64,000 nucleotides of DNA from Ruminococcaceae bacterium UBA7212 (GCA_002490525.1 DKUE01000037.1:9704-73703); one strand, 5' to 3'; numbered from the stretch's first letter, positions 41,478 to 49,588 are shown. The notes: generated by a model not told the origin, from the sequence alone. Numbers and translations are program-made.

Positions 41478-42190
41478 TGAAAGTTAATGCCGAGTTGCAT
41501 TTGCACTCCTGCCTCTCGCCCTGCGGGGACAACGATATGACGCCCTACAACCTTGTACAGATGGCAAAGCTGTTGGGATATGATATGATTGCGCTAACCG
41601 ACCACAACACCTGCCGCAACTGCAAAAGTGCGGAAAAAATCGGCAAAGAAATCGGGCTGACGGTGGTTTCGGGGATGGAGCTTTGCACCGCAGAGGAAAT
41701 TCACTGCGTATGCCTGATGCCCGACAGCGACGCCGCGGAATCATTTTCGGCATATGTGCACACAACCCTTCCGCCCGTGGAAAATCAGCCTGAAATTTTC
41801 GGTGAACAGCGCGTGATGGACTGTGGGGATACGGTTTTGGACACTGAGCCACTGCTTTTAACAACGGCTTCTTCAATTTCTGTGGATGCCTTGGTGCCGC
41901 TTGTGAAAAAGTTCGGCGGTGCGTGCTTTCCTGCGCATTTAGACCGCGCATCTTACAGTCTGCTGTCCGTATTCGGTTTCCTGTATCCCGAATTGCAGTT
42001 CACTGCCGCGGAATTTACGCCGCAGGCAGATTTGCCGCCCTATTTAGACGCGCACCCGCTTTTACGCGAGATGCGGATTTTGCGAAATTCCGATGCGCAT
42101 TATCTCGAAAATATGATAGAGCCGATTGCGCCCCTCCCCTTGCGTGACTGCTCCGCACAAGCGCTGATAGACTATGTGAACAGGGTGTAA
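41477..42190 (+). CDS. PHP-domain metal-dependent phosphoesterase-like protein
   Basis: A 237-residue PHP-family protein. The metal-site histidines and acids are visible in AELHLHSCLSPCGDN, MIALTDHNTC, VVSGMELCTAEEIHCVC, CFPAHLDRAS and NSDAHYLENM, near the order seen in HisK/PolX PHP domains. It is probably a phosphatase or nuclease-like enzyme, or has become a binding protein. I take the ATG at 41477 (overlapping the preceding stop) rather than the GTG at 41474. Last gene of the operon, ended by a strong terminator. Confidence 0.88.
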   Translation: MKVNAELHLHSCLSPCGDNDMTPYNLVQMAKLLGYDMIALTDHNTCRNCKSAEKIGKEIGLTVVSGMELCTAEEIHCVCLMPDSDAAESFSAYVHTTLPPVENQPEIFGEQRVMDCGDTVLDTEPLLLTTASSISVDALVPLVKKFGGACFPAHLDRASYSLLSVFGFLYPELQFTAAEFTPQADLPPYLDAHPLLREMRILRNSDAHYLENMIEPIAPLPLRDCSAQALIDYVNRV

Positions 42191-42210
42191 AAATACATTT
42201 TTGAATCTCC

Positions 42211-42250
42211 TGCCGCAAAACAGAGTTCCATCTGTTTTGCGGCATTTTTT
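42211..42250 (+). terminator. Intrinsic terminator of the hydrogen-sensing operon
   Basis: A perfect 14-base stem TGCCGCAAAACAGA (42211-42224) with 42231-42244, a six-base loop and a six-T tail (42245-42250). Confidence 0.92.
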
Positions 42251-42257
42251 AGACGTA

Positions 42258-42328
42258 TATTGCATTCAAACAAGATTTTATTGCATTCAGATAAAAACTA
42301 TTGCAAATTATCCCGTAAAAAATATAAT
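42258..42328 (+). promoter_or_regulatory. Promoter with three helically phased TATTGCA repeats
   Basis: TTGCAA (42301-42306), 16 bases and perfect TATAAT (42323-42328) serve the secreted-protein gene. Upstream, TATTGCATTCA is repeated at 42258-42268 and 42279-42289, and TATTGCA again at 42299-42305, giving spacings of 21 and 20 bases, two helix turns each. The last copy contains the -35 box. Such phased direct repeats suggest binding of an activator dimer, in the style of LytTR regulators. Confidence 0.6.
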
Positions 42329-42417
42329 GACGTTGCAATTAACAACCAAGAAGATGATTTTGAGGATTTAAAATCCGAAAAGTCAAAATTCTATTTTTTT
42401 GTAAGGAGAAATCATTT

Positions 42418-42873
42418 ATGAAATGTAAAAAAATCATTGCTGTCCTTTTAACAGTTGTATTAACACTGTGTGCCTTTTCTACTATCGCATATGCAAGCGA
42501 TGTACCGAACGATCAGCCTGATGAATTCTTTGAATTCATTCTGCCCGATCCTTTAAAACGAGTAAATGCCAACGGCGATTTTACATTTAAATTTGAAAAT
42601 GCTTTAGTATCCACTTTGTTCAAGCCCGTTAGAACTTCTGTTACGATTTCCTGCATCACTTCGACAGATTCAGGGGCCTGGTTTACAGTTGCATTGTATG
42701 ATATTCAAGATAACAAAATAGGCTCATTTACCGCCAAAGATAACGGCAAAGAATACTCTAAAACCTTCAACGGACTAAGCACCTCCACAGACTACTATTT
42801 CAGATTAGATAAAGTTAATTGGACGAATGACGCAGTTGTTGAAGGCACCGGGCATGTGACTAATCTATATTGA
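42418..42873 (+). CDS. Small secreted protein of unknown function
   Basis: A 151-residue protein with a clear signal peptide (about 1-26: MKCKKIIAVLLTVVLTLCAFSTIAYAS) and cleavage expected after AYA. The mature part is about 125 residues of strand-rich sequence (TVALYDIQDNKIGSF, STDYYFRLDKVNW) that resembles a single beta-sandwich, possibly fibronectin-type. It has only one cysteine in the mature part (SCITSTD) and no sortase or choline-binding motif, so it is probably released. TAAGGAG lies before the ATG. It is followed by vanZ with a 21-base gap. I do not recognise the family. Confidence 0.75.
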   Translation: MKCKKIIAVLLTVVLTLCAFSTIAYASDVPNDQPDEFFEFILPDPLKRVNANGDFTFKFENALVSTLFKPVRTSVTISCITSTDSGAWFTVALYDIQDNKIGSFTAKDNGKEYSKTFNGLSTSTDYYFRLDKVNWTNDAVVEGTGHVTNLY

Positions 42874-42894
42874 AACTGTAAGTAGGAAAAAGGT

Positions 42895-43455
42895 ATGAAA
42901 AAATTATCAAAAACAGCCGTTTTACAATTCCTTTTTTATTTCACTTGGTTTGTATATACATTAGTGCTGTTACGGGTATCGTTGTTTAAATATACAAATT
43001 TACCGGAGCTTTTATTTTCCTCTGACCGTTTTTATACGCGAGGTTTGAATCTGATGCCGTTTGCGTGGAAAGGTGCACACAGATTTCAATTTCTTCGGCA
43101 AATCTTTTTGAATTTTCTGATGTATTTCCCGCTCGGGTTTTTGCTTTCGATGAAAACTGTCGGCAAAAAACGCCGTCCGCTGTATTTGCTGATTCCGTTC
43201 GGCGTCAGTCTTTTGATGGAAATACTGCAATATGCATTTTATCTCGGTGCGGCGGATATTACCGATGTCATTATGAATACTCTGGGCGGCATTTTCGGAT
43301 TTGCCTGCTACGCTTTGGCGGCTTATCTGTTCCGAAAAAAGCAGAATACGCTGAATTCGGTGTTAATTATTTGTATGTCCTGCCTGGCAATTGTTCAGTT
43401 TATTTTCTATTTGGTCGGCAAAAATTGGGCAGCGTTTACAATCATTTTCCATTAA
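42895..43455 (+). CDS. VanZ family membrane protein
   Basis: A 186-residue integral membrane protein with about four to five helices. The VanZ motif is visible: LNFLMYFPLGFLLSM followed by the loop helix FGVSLLMEILQYAFYLGAADITDVIMNTLGGIFGF, with the characteristic E-x-x-Q and D-x-x-D-x-x-x-N-x-x-G pattern. VanZ confers low-level teicoplanin resistance in one enterococcal cluster, but most homologues have no known link to resistance and no van genes are near. It follows the secreted-protein gene in what looks like a two-gene operon. Confidence 0.88.
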   Translation: MKKLSKTAVLQFLFYFTWFVYTLVLLRVSLFKYTNLPELLFSSDRFYTRGLNLMPFAWKGAHRFQFLRQIFLNFLMYFPLGFLLSMKTVGKKRRPLYLLIPFGVSLLMEILQYAFYLGAADITDVIMNTLGGIFGFACYALAAYLFRKKQNTLNSVLIICMSCLAIVQFIFYLVGKNWAAFTIIFH

Positions 43456-43462
43456 AGCATAT

Positions 43463-43497
43463 AAAAGCGGTCGGCGTTTTATTGCCGACCGCTTTTT
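43463..43497. terminator. Intrinsic terminator between vanZ and the small membrane gene
   Basis: AAAAGCGGTCGGC (43463-43475) pairs with GCCGACCGCTTTT (43484-43496) around an eight-base loop. T- and A-runs on either side make it work for both convergent units. Confidence 0.88.
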
Positions 43498-43509
43498 CAG
43501 TGTGTCAAT

Positions 43510-43692
43510 TCACCTTAAACCGTCTCCGAAGAATGCGGAAATGTCGCGGTAATCGACGGTGCGCGGTCCGTTGCCCGTCCGCATTTTTTCGGAATTCTCC
43601 TGAGCACGCACCACGCCGAACGCGACAGCGAACAAAATAAGCAGTACAGTTAAAGACACAATATATTTTGCAAAAACACTTTTGGGTTTCAT
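43510..43692 (-). CDS. Small single-pass membrane protein
   Basis: A 60-residue protein starting MKPKSVFAKYIVSLTVLLILFAVAFGVVRAQE: a positive N-terminus and one membrane helix (about 8-28) followed by a short polar tail (NGPRTVDYRDISAFFGDGLR). GGAAGTG lies before the ATG. It is about 100 bases downstream of spoIIP on the same strand and may belong to that sporulation unit, but a repeat separates them. The family is not recognised. Confidence 0.6.
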   Translation of the reverse strand: MKPKSVFAKYIVSLTVLLILFAVAFGVVRAQENSEKMRTGNGPRTVDYRDISAFFGDGLR

Positions 43693-43730
43693 TTTTTCAC
43701 TTCCGTTTTTTATGAAATTGCGGCGGGCGT

Positions 43731-43784
43731 GTAGAGTCGGACGTCCTTGTCCGTCCGCAGGTCGCTGAAGGCAGCGACCCTACG
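43731..43784. repeat. Palindromic intergenic element
   Basis: Contains GGTCGCT (43760-43766) with AGCGACC (43773-43779) and a GGAC/GTCC pair (43739-43752). Sequences of this composition (GTCGGACGTCC... GGTCGCTG...CAGCGACC) recur in clostridial intergenic DNA in my recollection; only one copy is in this window. It could also be a weak transcription end of spoIIP. Confidence 0.4.
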
Positions 43785-43789
43785 TTCTT

Positions 43790-44953
43790 TTATTTTTCGG
43801 CACATTCCGACACCAACTTACCGAGGGCTGTGCCGATGAGTCTGCCCGAATATTCGGCTTCCTCTAATGTGTTGGAATCACTTCCCATTTCCAAAAGGAC
43901 AGAGCAGGGCGTAATATCCATATTATATTTCCGTGCAGAAAACAGAATCGGACGCATAAGACCGGGGTACTCGGTTTCGGCAATTTCCTGCAGCCGCAGT
44001 GCAAAGGTCAGATTTTCTTCCCATGTCGGAAAATCCGTGACCTTACCGTCCTCACAGCCTGCAATAATCATAATTTGTGCCGCCTTTTTACCATTGATTG
44101 CCGCGGTCGGTTTTACGCGTGTGCCGTCACTTTGCTTAATCGCGTCACGGTGTACATCGATAACCACCTTGATACTCGGATGCTCCCGCATAATCTTTTC
44201 AATGCTTTCTCTGGAACGGTCATATGCTCCCGTATACTTCGCGTCATGAATCTGCGTATCGTGAATTACTCCGATACCCATTTTTTCAAGTTCCTCGCAA
44301 AGTGCCGTGCCGACGCGTACCATATTGCGGTCAGGGTCATCACTGCGAGTCACATAATTCGCAGTATACCAACCTTTATTCAGCATTTCATAGCTTTCAG
44401 TCGTATGCGTATGAAAAATCAACACTGTCGGCTCCGCTTTATTTACCACCGTCAGCGATACGGGCCTTGCAAGTGCGCTTTGAATATCGATACCGTGCGA
44501 AGGCGTGGTATTGCGCACAGTTATATTTTGAAACACGGCTGTGGCATTTGCCGCGTCATATTGCTTTTCTATGATATTTCCGCTTTTTTCCGCATTTGCA
44601 AACTGTGTCTCCGCCGCACGCTGCATATCCAAAATATCCTGCGGTGTATCGGTGATGTCGTTGCGCTCGACTTGCTCCGGCTCCACTTTCGGCTGAATCG
44701 GGGTGACTGCCTCCCCTGCTGTATCCGAAACGGGCTTTTGAGCGGCGGTTTGCAAATCATTTTTCAGAACCTGCACCGATCCCTGCGGCATTTGCAACGA
44801 AGCGCTGACAAACGCCAATTTGGAAACGGGTTCCGAAAAACGGAGTCCGCCGAAGAAGAGTACTGCCAAAGCAATCGGCATCAGTACCGCCGAAAAACGG
44901 TTTTGCAGCGTATCGGTATTCTGTTTTTTCCGTCTTTGATTTTGCATTCTCAT
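43790..44953 (-). CDS. spoIIP: Stage II sporulation protein P
   Basis: A 387-residue membrane-anchored amidase of the SpoIIDMP complex that degrades septal peptidoglycan during engulfment. It has an N-terminal membrane helix (about 20-45: FSAVLMPIALAVLFFGGL) and a Pro/Gln-rich stalk. The amidase_3-like zinc domain shows LIFHTHTTESY (first zinc histidine), KVVIDVHRDAI and CSVLLEMGSDSNT, the catalytic glutamate region. Length is normal. It lies 61 bases downstream of gpr, the arrangement known from Bacillus and Clostridia. Confidence 0.95.
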   Translation of the reverse strand: MRMQNQRRKKQNTDTLQNRFSAVLMPIALAVLFFGGLRFSEPVSKLAFVSASLQMPQGSVQVLKNDLQTAAQKPVSDTAGEAVTPIQPKVEPEQVERNDITDTPQDILDMQRAAETQFANAEKSGNIIEKQYDAANATAVFQNITVRNTTPSHGIDIQSALARPVSLTVVNKAEPTVLIFHTHTTESYEMLNKGWYTANYVTRSDDPDRNMVRVGTALCEELEKMGIGVIHDTQIHDAKYTGAYDRSRESIEKIMREHPSIKVVIDVHRDAIKQSDGTRVKPTAAINGKKAAQIMIIAGCEDGKVTDFPTWEENLTFALRLQEIAETEYPGLMRPILFSARKYNMDITPCSVLLEMGSDSNTLEEAEYSGRLIGTALGKLVSECAEK

Positions 44954-45014
44954 GTTGATTTTCTGTCCTTTCCGCAGTATATATCTTTTACAATATATGC
45001 TGCCAAAAGAATGC

Positions 45015-45884
45015 TTAGACGATATTCAGCAAAATCTCCGGTTCAATCTGCGGCTGTAATGCGCAGTTGAGTGACAAAGACAAAAAGCGTGCGGCACGGT
45101 GAATCAGCGTATCGATTTCACGAGGTGTCACCATCATATTCCGTGCATCGGCAGAAATACTGCCGCACTCTGCGTCCTCGGTAAAATCCCGAATCATGGT
45201 TACTGCGTCCACTACAGTCGGCACGCCGATGGCAATCACCGGCACACCGAGTGTTTCACGGTCAATCCGCGCACGGTGATTGCCGACCCCCGACCCCGGT
45301 GTAATGCCTGTATCGGTCAGCTGAATTGTATTGCCGAGTCTGGAAAGACTGCGGGCAGCCAACGCATCGACGGTAATCACAGCGCTCGGATACACGGTAT
45401 TTACGATACCGCGGATAGATTCTGCGGTTTCCAGTCCCGTTTGCCCAAGCACGCCGAAGGTAACAGACGATACCTCGCGCAAATCGGGAAAGCCCAACTC
45501 ATTGGCAAGCTTTTTATCAATATGCCTTGTGGCAAAAATGCCGCGTGCCGTTTTGGGACCGAGTGCATCCGGCGTAATATTGTCATTGCCGAGTCCTGCA
45601 ACCAATACATTGCCGCAGGGCGTTGGCAGCAGTTCCCGAATCAGTTCCGTCAACACCTCCAGCCGCTCATCCAACAGCTCGCTGTCATGTGAGAATTCCG
45701 GGATTTCCGCTGTGATATATTTCCCTTTCGGCTTACCGAGTTCCTCTGCCCCCGCTTCATTTTGAATTTCAATACGGGTTATTTTAACATTCCCCCGCGA
45801 ATACGTTTCCGATGTGACATTCTCCGTATTCCGATTTTCACAGATTTCCCGCCGTTCCACCGCTAAATCCGTTCGAAAATCCAT
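45015..45884 (-). CDS. gpr: Spore protease GPR (germination protease)
   Basis: A 289-residue GPR-family peptidase that degrades small acid-soluble spore proteins during germination. It begins MDFRTDLAVERREIC, which is the autocleaved propeptide region, and continues through VLVAGLGNDNITPDALGPK and VVDALAARSLSRLGNTIQLTDTGITPGSGVGNHR, the conserved core. The start at 45884 has AGGAGG six bases upstream; an ATG-containing extension of eleven codons has no support. A forespore-type promoter lies just upstream. Divergent from rpsT, with spoIIP downstream. Confidence 0.96.
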   Translation of the reverse strand: MDFRTDLAVERREICENRNTENVTSETYSRGNVKITRIEIQNEAGAEELGKPKGKYITAEIPEFSHDSELLDERLEVLTELIRELLPTPCGNVLVAGLGNDNITPDALGPKTARGIFATRHIDKKLANELGFPDLREVSSVTFGVLGQTGLETAESIRGIVNTVYPSAVITVDALAARSLSRLGNTIQLTDTGITPGSGVGNHRARIDRETLGVPVIAIGVPTVVDAVTMIRDFTEDAECGSISADARNMMVTPREIDTLIHRAARFLSLSLNCALQPQIEPEILLNIV

Positions 45885-45905
45885 TACATCGCCTCCTGTT
45901 TGTTT

Positions 45906-45935
45906 TAGTATGGGCAAAACAGGAAAAAGTATTGC
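45906..45935 (-). promoter_or_regulatory. Forespore (sigma-G/F type) promoter of gpr
   Basis: On the minus strand GCAATA (45935-45930), 17 bases and CATACTA (45912-45906). CATACTA is the consensus -10 element of sigma-G and close to sigma-F; the -35 matches the G-x-A-T-A type core. In B. subtilis gpr is transcribed by both sigma factors. Confidence 0.7.
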
Positions 45936-45953
45936 GGTTTTTCAAAAAAAAAC

Positions 45954-45982
45954 TTGCTTTTTCCGAAAAAGAATGGTAATAT
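45954..45982 (+). promoter_or_regulatory. Promoter of rpsT
   Basis: TTGCTT (45954-45959), 17 bases and TAATAT (45977-45982), about 30 bases before the rpsT ATG. It overlaps nothing of the gpr promoter, which lies 20 bases further left. Confidence 0.65.
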
Positions 45983-46012
45983 GTGTATTGCTAATGTAAG
46001 GGAGGTGTGACC

Positions 46013-46270
46013 ATGCCGAATATTAAGTCAGCGAAAAAGCGCGTTATTGTAAACAACAAGCGTGCCCAGCGCAATAAGTCTATGAACTCTGCGCTCAAAA
46101 CTGCTATTAAAAAGGCGAATGTTGCAATTGAAGCAGGTGCAGCCGACAAAGAAGCGCTTGTTACCGCAGCAGTGAAAAAGATTGACCAGGCGACCGCTAA
46201 GGGGCTTCTCCACAAAAATAACGCTGCCCGTAAAAAGTCCGCCCTCGTTTCCAAACTGAATAAGGCGTAA
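46013..46270 (+). CDS. rpsT: 30S ribosomal protein S20
   Basis: An 85-residue, lysine-rich helical S20 beginning [20 protein letters not shown] and ending [18 protein letters not shown], the normal form. GGGAGGTGTGACC lies before the ATG; an in-frame earlier ATG-like start is GTG and ignored. Alone in its unit, divergent from gpr. Confidence 0.98.
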   Translation: MPNIKSAKKRVIVNNKRAQRNKSMNSALKTAIKKANVAIEAGAADKEALVTAAVKKIDQATAKGLLHKNNAARKKSALVSKLNKA

Positions 46271-46304
46271 TGCGTCCCATGTTCGAAATGAGTAAAGATT
46301 AAAT

Positions 46305-46341
46305 GCCGCAGGCTTGTTTAAGCCGTGCGGCGTTTCGCTTT
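46305..46341 (+). terminator. Intrinsic terminator of rpsT
   Basis: GCCGCA-GGCTT and AAGCC-g-TGCGGC (46305-46331) form an 11-base stem with one bulge and a four-base loop; a T-rich tail follows. Confidence 0.75.
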
Positions 46342-46434
46342 TTATCCCCCCAAAAAACGAACACACGCAGAGGTGTATCTAATTTTTTCTTTTGCGTAAG
46401 CAAGAGCGGCGACTTGCCCCCTGCGGTTTTATAA

Positions 46435-46475
46435 CAAAAAACAGGACACCTTCCGTTTCGGGAATGTGCCCTGTT
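46435..46475 (-). terminator. Intrinsic terminator of prs
   Basis: On the minus strand AACAGG-GCAC...TTCC pairs with GGAA...GGTG-CCTGTT (46440-46475), followed by TTTTT (46439-46435). It lies 18 bases past the prs stop. Confidence 0.82.
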
Positions 46476-46493
46476 CGTGCTTATAGATTTATT

Positions 46494-47672
46494 TTAAGCT
46501 TTATAGCCTTTTTTGCGAAGCAAAGCATCGATTCTGTCCGCAGGGTTTAAGAGATGGCTGACAGACATATCGTGGTTAAGGGTGTCGATAATGTAGGAAA
46601 CATATTTTGACATATCCACTTCGCAGTACCATTCACGCTCCAAAAGCTCGGGCGTTCTGTAGACCAAATTGGTGGTAAACACTTTATCAAAAATCCCGTC
46701 TGCATACTGCTTATCAAAGCTTTCCAAGCCCTCGCAGAACAAACCGAATGCCGAAAAGATAAAGATACGTGAAGCACCCAGCTCTTTCAGCTTGGCGGCA
46801 ACCTCCAGCATGGATTCGCCGGAAGAAATCATGTCATCAACAATCATAACATCCTTGCCCGCAACATTTGAACCGAGGAATTCATGCTGCAAAATCGGAT
46901 TTCTTCCGTTGACAATGCGTGAATAATCGCGGCGCTTGTAGAACATACCGAGTTCAATGCCCAACACGGTAGAATAGTAAATGCAACGGCCCATACCACC
47001 CTCGTCTGGAGAAATCACCATCATGTGATTATTGTCAAACTTCAAATCAGGGACGTTGTTCACCAGCGCTTTAATCATTTGGTACACCGGCTGTACATTT
47101 TCAAAGCCTTTGAGCGGAATTGCATTCTGCACACGCGGGTCATGTGCGTCAAAAGTAATGATATTGTCCACGCCCATATTGTTGCAAAGCTCCTGCAAAG
47201 CAATGGCGCAGTCCAAAGATTCGCGGCTGGAACGCTTATGCTGACGCCCTTCGTACAGCATCGGCATAATGACGGTAATGCGGTGCGCCTTACCGCCGAT
47301 AGCGGAAATTGCACGCTTCAGGTTCGCGTAATGCTCGTCCGGACTCATGGGAACGGTCTGCCCGTACATTTTATAGGTAAGACCGTAGTTGAACATGTCC
47401 GCCACAATAAAAATATCGTATCCGCGGACAGAGTCCGAAAGCGTACCCTTGCCCTCACCTGTGCCGAAGCGCGGAAATCCCGTATTGATGATATAGGTGT
47501 CGCGCTCATACCCCGCAAACGCAATGCTGCTTTTATGCTCGCTTTGCTTCTGCGCGCGCCATTTCACGATATAATCGTCAATTTTGCGGGCAAGCTCTTC
47601 ACAACCGGGCAAAGCGATGATTCCAAGCGGTCCGTAGGGTATGGTGGTAAAATCTTCTGTGTAATCCGGCAT
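46494..47672 (-). CDS. prs: Ribose-phosphate pyrophosphokinase (long form)
   Basis: A 392-residue PRPP synthase: it makes phosphoribosyl pyrophosphate from ribose-5-phosphate and ATP for nucleotides, His and Trp. The catalytic flexible loop is MPMLYEGRQHKRSSRESLDC, the PRPP loop DVMIVDDMISSGESMLEVA and the metal region ITFDAHDPRVQNAI. At 392 residues it is longer than the usual 310-320 because of an N-terminal extension (YTEDFTTIPYGPLGIIALPG) and a C-terminal tail after VYRTPELLEREWYCEVDMSKYV; this longer branch is found in Clostridia. GGAGGAAAAAGT precedes the ATG. Confidence 0.92.
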   Translation of the reverse strand: MPDYTEDFTTIPYGPLGIIALPGCEELARKIDDYIVKWRAQKQSEHKSSIAFAGYERDTYIINTGFPRFGTGEGKGTLSDSVRGYDIFIVADMFNYGLTYKMYGQTVPMSPDEHYANLKRAISAIGGKAHRITVIMPMLYEGRQHKRSSRESLDCAIALQELCNNMGVDNIITFDAHDPRVQNAIPLKGFENVQPVYQMIKALVNNVPDLKFDNNHMMVISPDEGGMGRCIYYSTVLGIELGMFYKRRDYSRIVNGRNPILQHEFLGSNVAGKDVMIVDDMISSGESMLEVAAKLKELGASRIFIFSAFGLFCEGLESFDKQYADGIFDKVFTTNLVYRTPELLEREWYCEVDMSKYVSYIIDTLNHDMSVSHLLNPADRIDALLRKKGYKA

Positions 47673-47711
47673 ACTTTTTCCTCCATGCAGTTTAGAATAA
47701 TTTACTGTATT

Positions 47712-47739
47712 ATTCTACTATATTCTGCGGTTTTTGCAA
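47712..47739 (-). promoter_or_regulatory. Promoter of prs
   Basis: TTGCAA (47739-47734), 16 bases and TAGAAT (47717-47712) on the minus strand. The -35 box sits in the loop of an inverted repeat CTGCGGTTT/AAACCGCAG (47725-47753), which could be an operator or an RNA hairpin ending the upstream CDF transcript. Confidence 0.6.
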
Positions 47740-47776
47740 GGGGCAAACCGCAGAAAAAGCAGTGATTCCGTAAATT

Positions 47777-48943
47777 TCAGTTAAATGCATGGTCTACCGT
47801 AATCACGCAGAAATATCTTTCGTCTATTTTGCTCAATTTTTCGGAGATTGTGTCGCAAACCCATTTATCGCCGTTGGCACAGTCAAGCGGTATAACCACA
47901 TCAAAAATCAAGTTTGTGTGCGTAGGTCCTTCCACCACGCGGAAATCATGGAACGTAACCGAGTCGTCCACCTCTGCAAGCACTTCGGCACACATAGATT
48001 TCAGCGCATCGATACGTGCATCGTCTACAATCACGGGGTCCATATGAATCGAAATCAGCATACCGAATTTCTGAAACAAATCCCGTTCAATCAAATCCAC
48101 CGTATCATGGCTTTCCATAATATCTACATTGGCAGGAACTTCTGCGTGCGCAGACGCAAAGGTACGCCCCGGACCGTAATCATGAATTATCAAATCATGC
48201 ACACCGACAACGCCGTCATAAGATAAAATCTCATTTTCAATCTGCGCAAAAAATTCCGGCTCGGGCGGCTTGCCGAGCAGCAAAGCAATAGTATCCTTTA
48301 AAATTTCCAAACCCGAACGGAAAATAAACAGTGCGACCACAATACCGAACCAGCCGTCAACGGGAACATCGGTAAATTTGGAAATCACCAGCGCCGCAAG
48401 TGCAACGGCGGTTGCGGCAGTATCGGACAGGCTGTCGGTTACTACCGCTTTTGTGGCGGCAGAATCAATTTTTTTGCCCAAACGGTGGTTAAAATAAGCA
48501 AGCCATAGTTTCATACCGATAGACAGAAGCAAAATCACCAGTGCCACGGTACTGTATGTAACGGGTTCAGGATTACGGATTTTATCGACAGAAGATTTCA
48601 GCAACTCAAAGCCCATCAGTAAAATCAGAAAGGACACAATCAACGCTGTAATATATTCAATGCGCCCGTGACCGTAAGGATGGTCTTTGTCGGCAGGCTT
48701 TTTTGCCATTTTAAAGCCAGCAAGCGTAATCACGGACGACCCCGCATCGGACAGGTTGTTCACCGCATCGGCGGATACGGAAATACTGCCTGTGATTGTA
48801 CCGACAAAAAATTTCGCCGCCGTTAAAAGCAAATTCACAATAATGCCGACCGCGCCGCTTAATTCCCCGTATGCGGCACGGACTGACGGATTTTTTGTAT
48901 TCTGATAATCCTTAATAAACAGTTTTGCAAGCAGTTCCGCCAT
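47777..48943 (-). CDS. Cation diffusion facilitator family metal transporter
   Basis: A 388-residue inner-membrane metal/proton antiporter of the CDF family. Six membrane helices are predicted. Metal-site helices carry VSADAVNNLSDAGSS (helix 2) and VVTDSLSDTAATA (helix 5), both with the N/D-x-x-x-D pattern usually read as zinc, iron or manganese transport. The HPYGHGRIEY loop is present. The C-terminal cytoplasmic dimerisation domain runs from about 290 (SYDGVVGVHDLIIHDYGPGRTFASAHAEVP). It follows the TetR gene by three bases and is probably regulated by it. Metal specificity is not certain. Confidence 0.93.
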   Translation of the reverse strand: MAELLAKLFIKDYQNTKNPSVRAAYGELSGAVGIIVNLLLTAAKFFVGTITGSISVSADAVNNLSDAGSSVITLAGFKMAKKPADKDHPYGHGRIEYITALIVSFLILLMGFELLKSSVDKIRNPEPVTYSTVALVILLLSIGMKLWLAYFNHRLGKKIDSAATKAVVTDSLSDTAATAVALAALVISKFTDVPVDGWFGIVVALFIFRSGLEILKDTIALLLGKPPEPEFFAQIENEILSYDGVVGVHDLIIHDYGPGRTFASAHAEVPANVDIMESHDTVDLIERDLFQKFGMLISIHMDPVIVDDARIDALKSMCAEVLAEVDDSVTFHDFRVVEGPTHTNLIFDVVIPLDCANGDKWVCDTISEKLSKIDERYFCVITVDHAFN

Positions 48944-48946
48944 AAA

Positions 48947-49555
48947 TTACGCCTCACTGTTCGGTGCAGACTTCATCAAACAGCCTGCGCCCTGTAAAAA
49001 AACGGTTTCAATCAGTGCCGCAATTTCCTCGGCAGATTTCCCGTCTTCGGGATGTTCCAACCAATAACGAAGAATCCCGATTGTACCCGACTCAAAATAG
49101 GAATATATATAATTGTATTCCACCATATTGTTATCCCAATGGTAATTCGCTACAACATCACAGAGACATTTCTGCCGCAAAAACTTGCGCAGATTTAATA
49201 TAAAATTGATGTCGCCGTTATCACCTAAAAGCGCGGCACAGATTTCGCGGTTTGCATATAAAAAGTTACACATATCCAAAAACACTTTATGCGGACGGGT
49301 TTTCAGGTCGGCAATACAGTAGCTTTCCAAAATATCTTCAAACTCGTCAAACAACTCGTTTTCAATTTGTTCCACCAAATCATAAATATCTTTATAATGC
49401 AAATAAAAAGTGCCGCGGTTAATGTCAATCCGCTCGGCGAGTTCCCGAACAGTGATTTTTTTTATGCTTTTCTCCCGCAGCAATTCCGTCAACCCCTGCT
49501 GCAACAAGCGCTTGGTACGACGGACACGGCTGTCCACATTTCCGTCATTCATCAT
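48947..49555 (-). CDS. TetR/AcrR family transcriptional regulator
   Basis: A 202-residue regulator with an N-terminal helix-turn-helix (KKITVRELAERIDINRGTFYLHYKDIYDLVEQIE) and a helical ligand-binding domain of the TetR_C_8 kind often linked to DhaS-like proteins. GGAGG lies just before the ATG at 49555 (an earlier ATG overlaps it). Directly upstream of the CDF transporter with three-base spacing, so it likely controls metal efflux, but TetR ligands are usually organic, so the inducer is uncertain. Confidence 0.9.
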   Translation of the reverse strand: MMNDGNVDSRVRRTKRLLQQGLTELLREKSIKKITVRELAERIDINRGTFYLHYKDIYDLVEQIENELFDEFEDILESYCIADLKTRPHKVFLDMCNFLYANREICAALLGDNGDINFILNLRKFLRQKCLCDVVANYHWDNNMVEYNYIYSYFESGTIGILRYWLEHPEDGKSAEEIAALIETVFLQGAGCLMKSAPNSEA

Positions 49556-49588
49556 ATTTTCCTCCATTGTAAATAATTAACACAACGT

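Noticed and set aside
42895..43455. VanZ as evidence of glycopeptide resistance
   Set aside because: No vanA/H/X or regulator genes are nearby, and most VanZ-family proteins have no resistance role.
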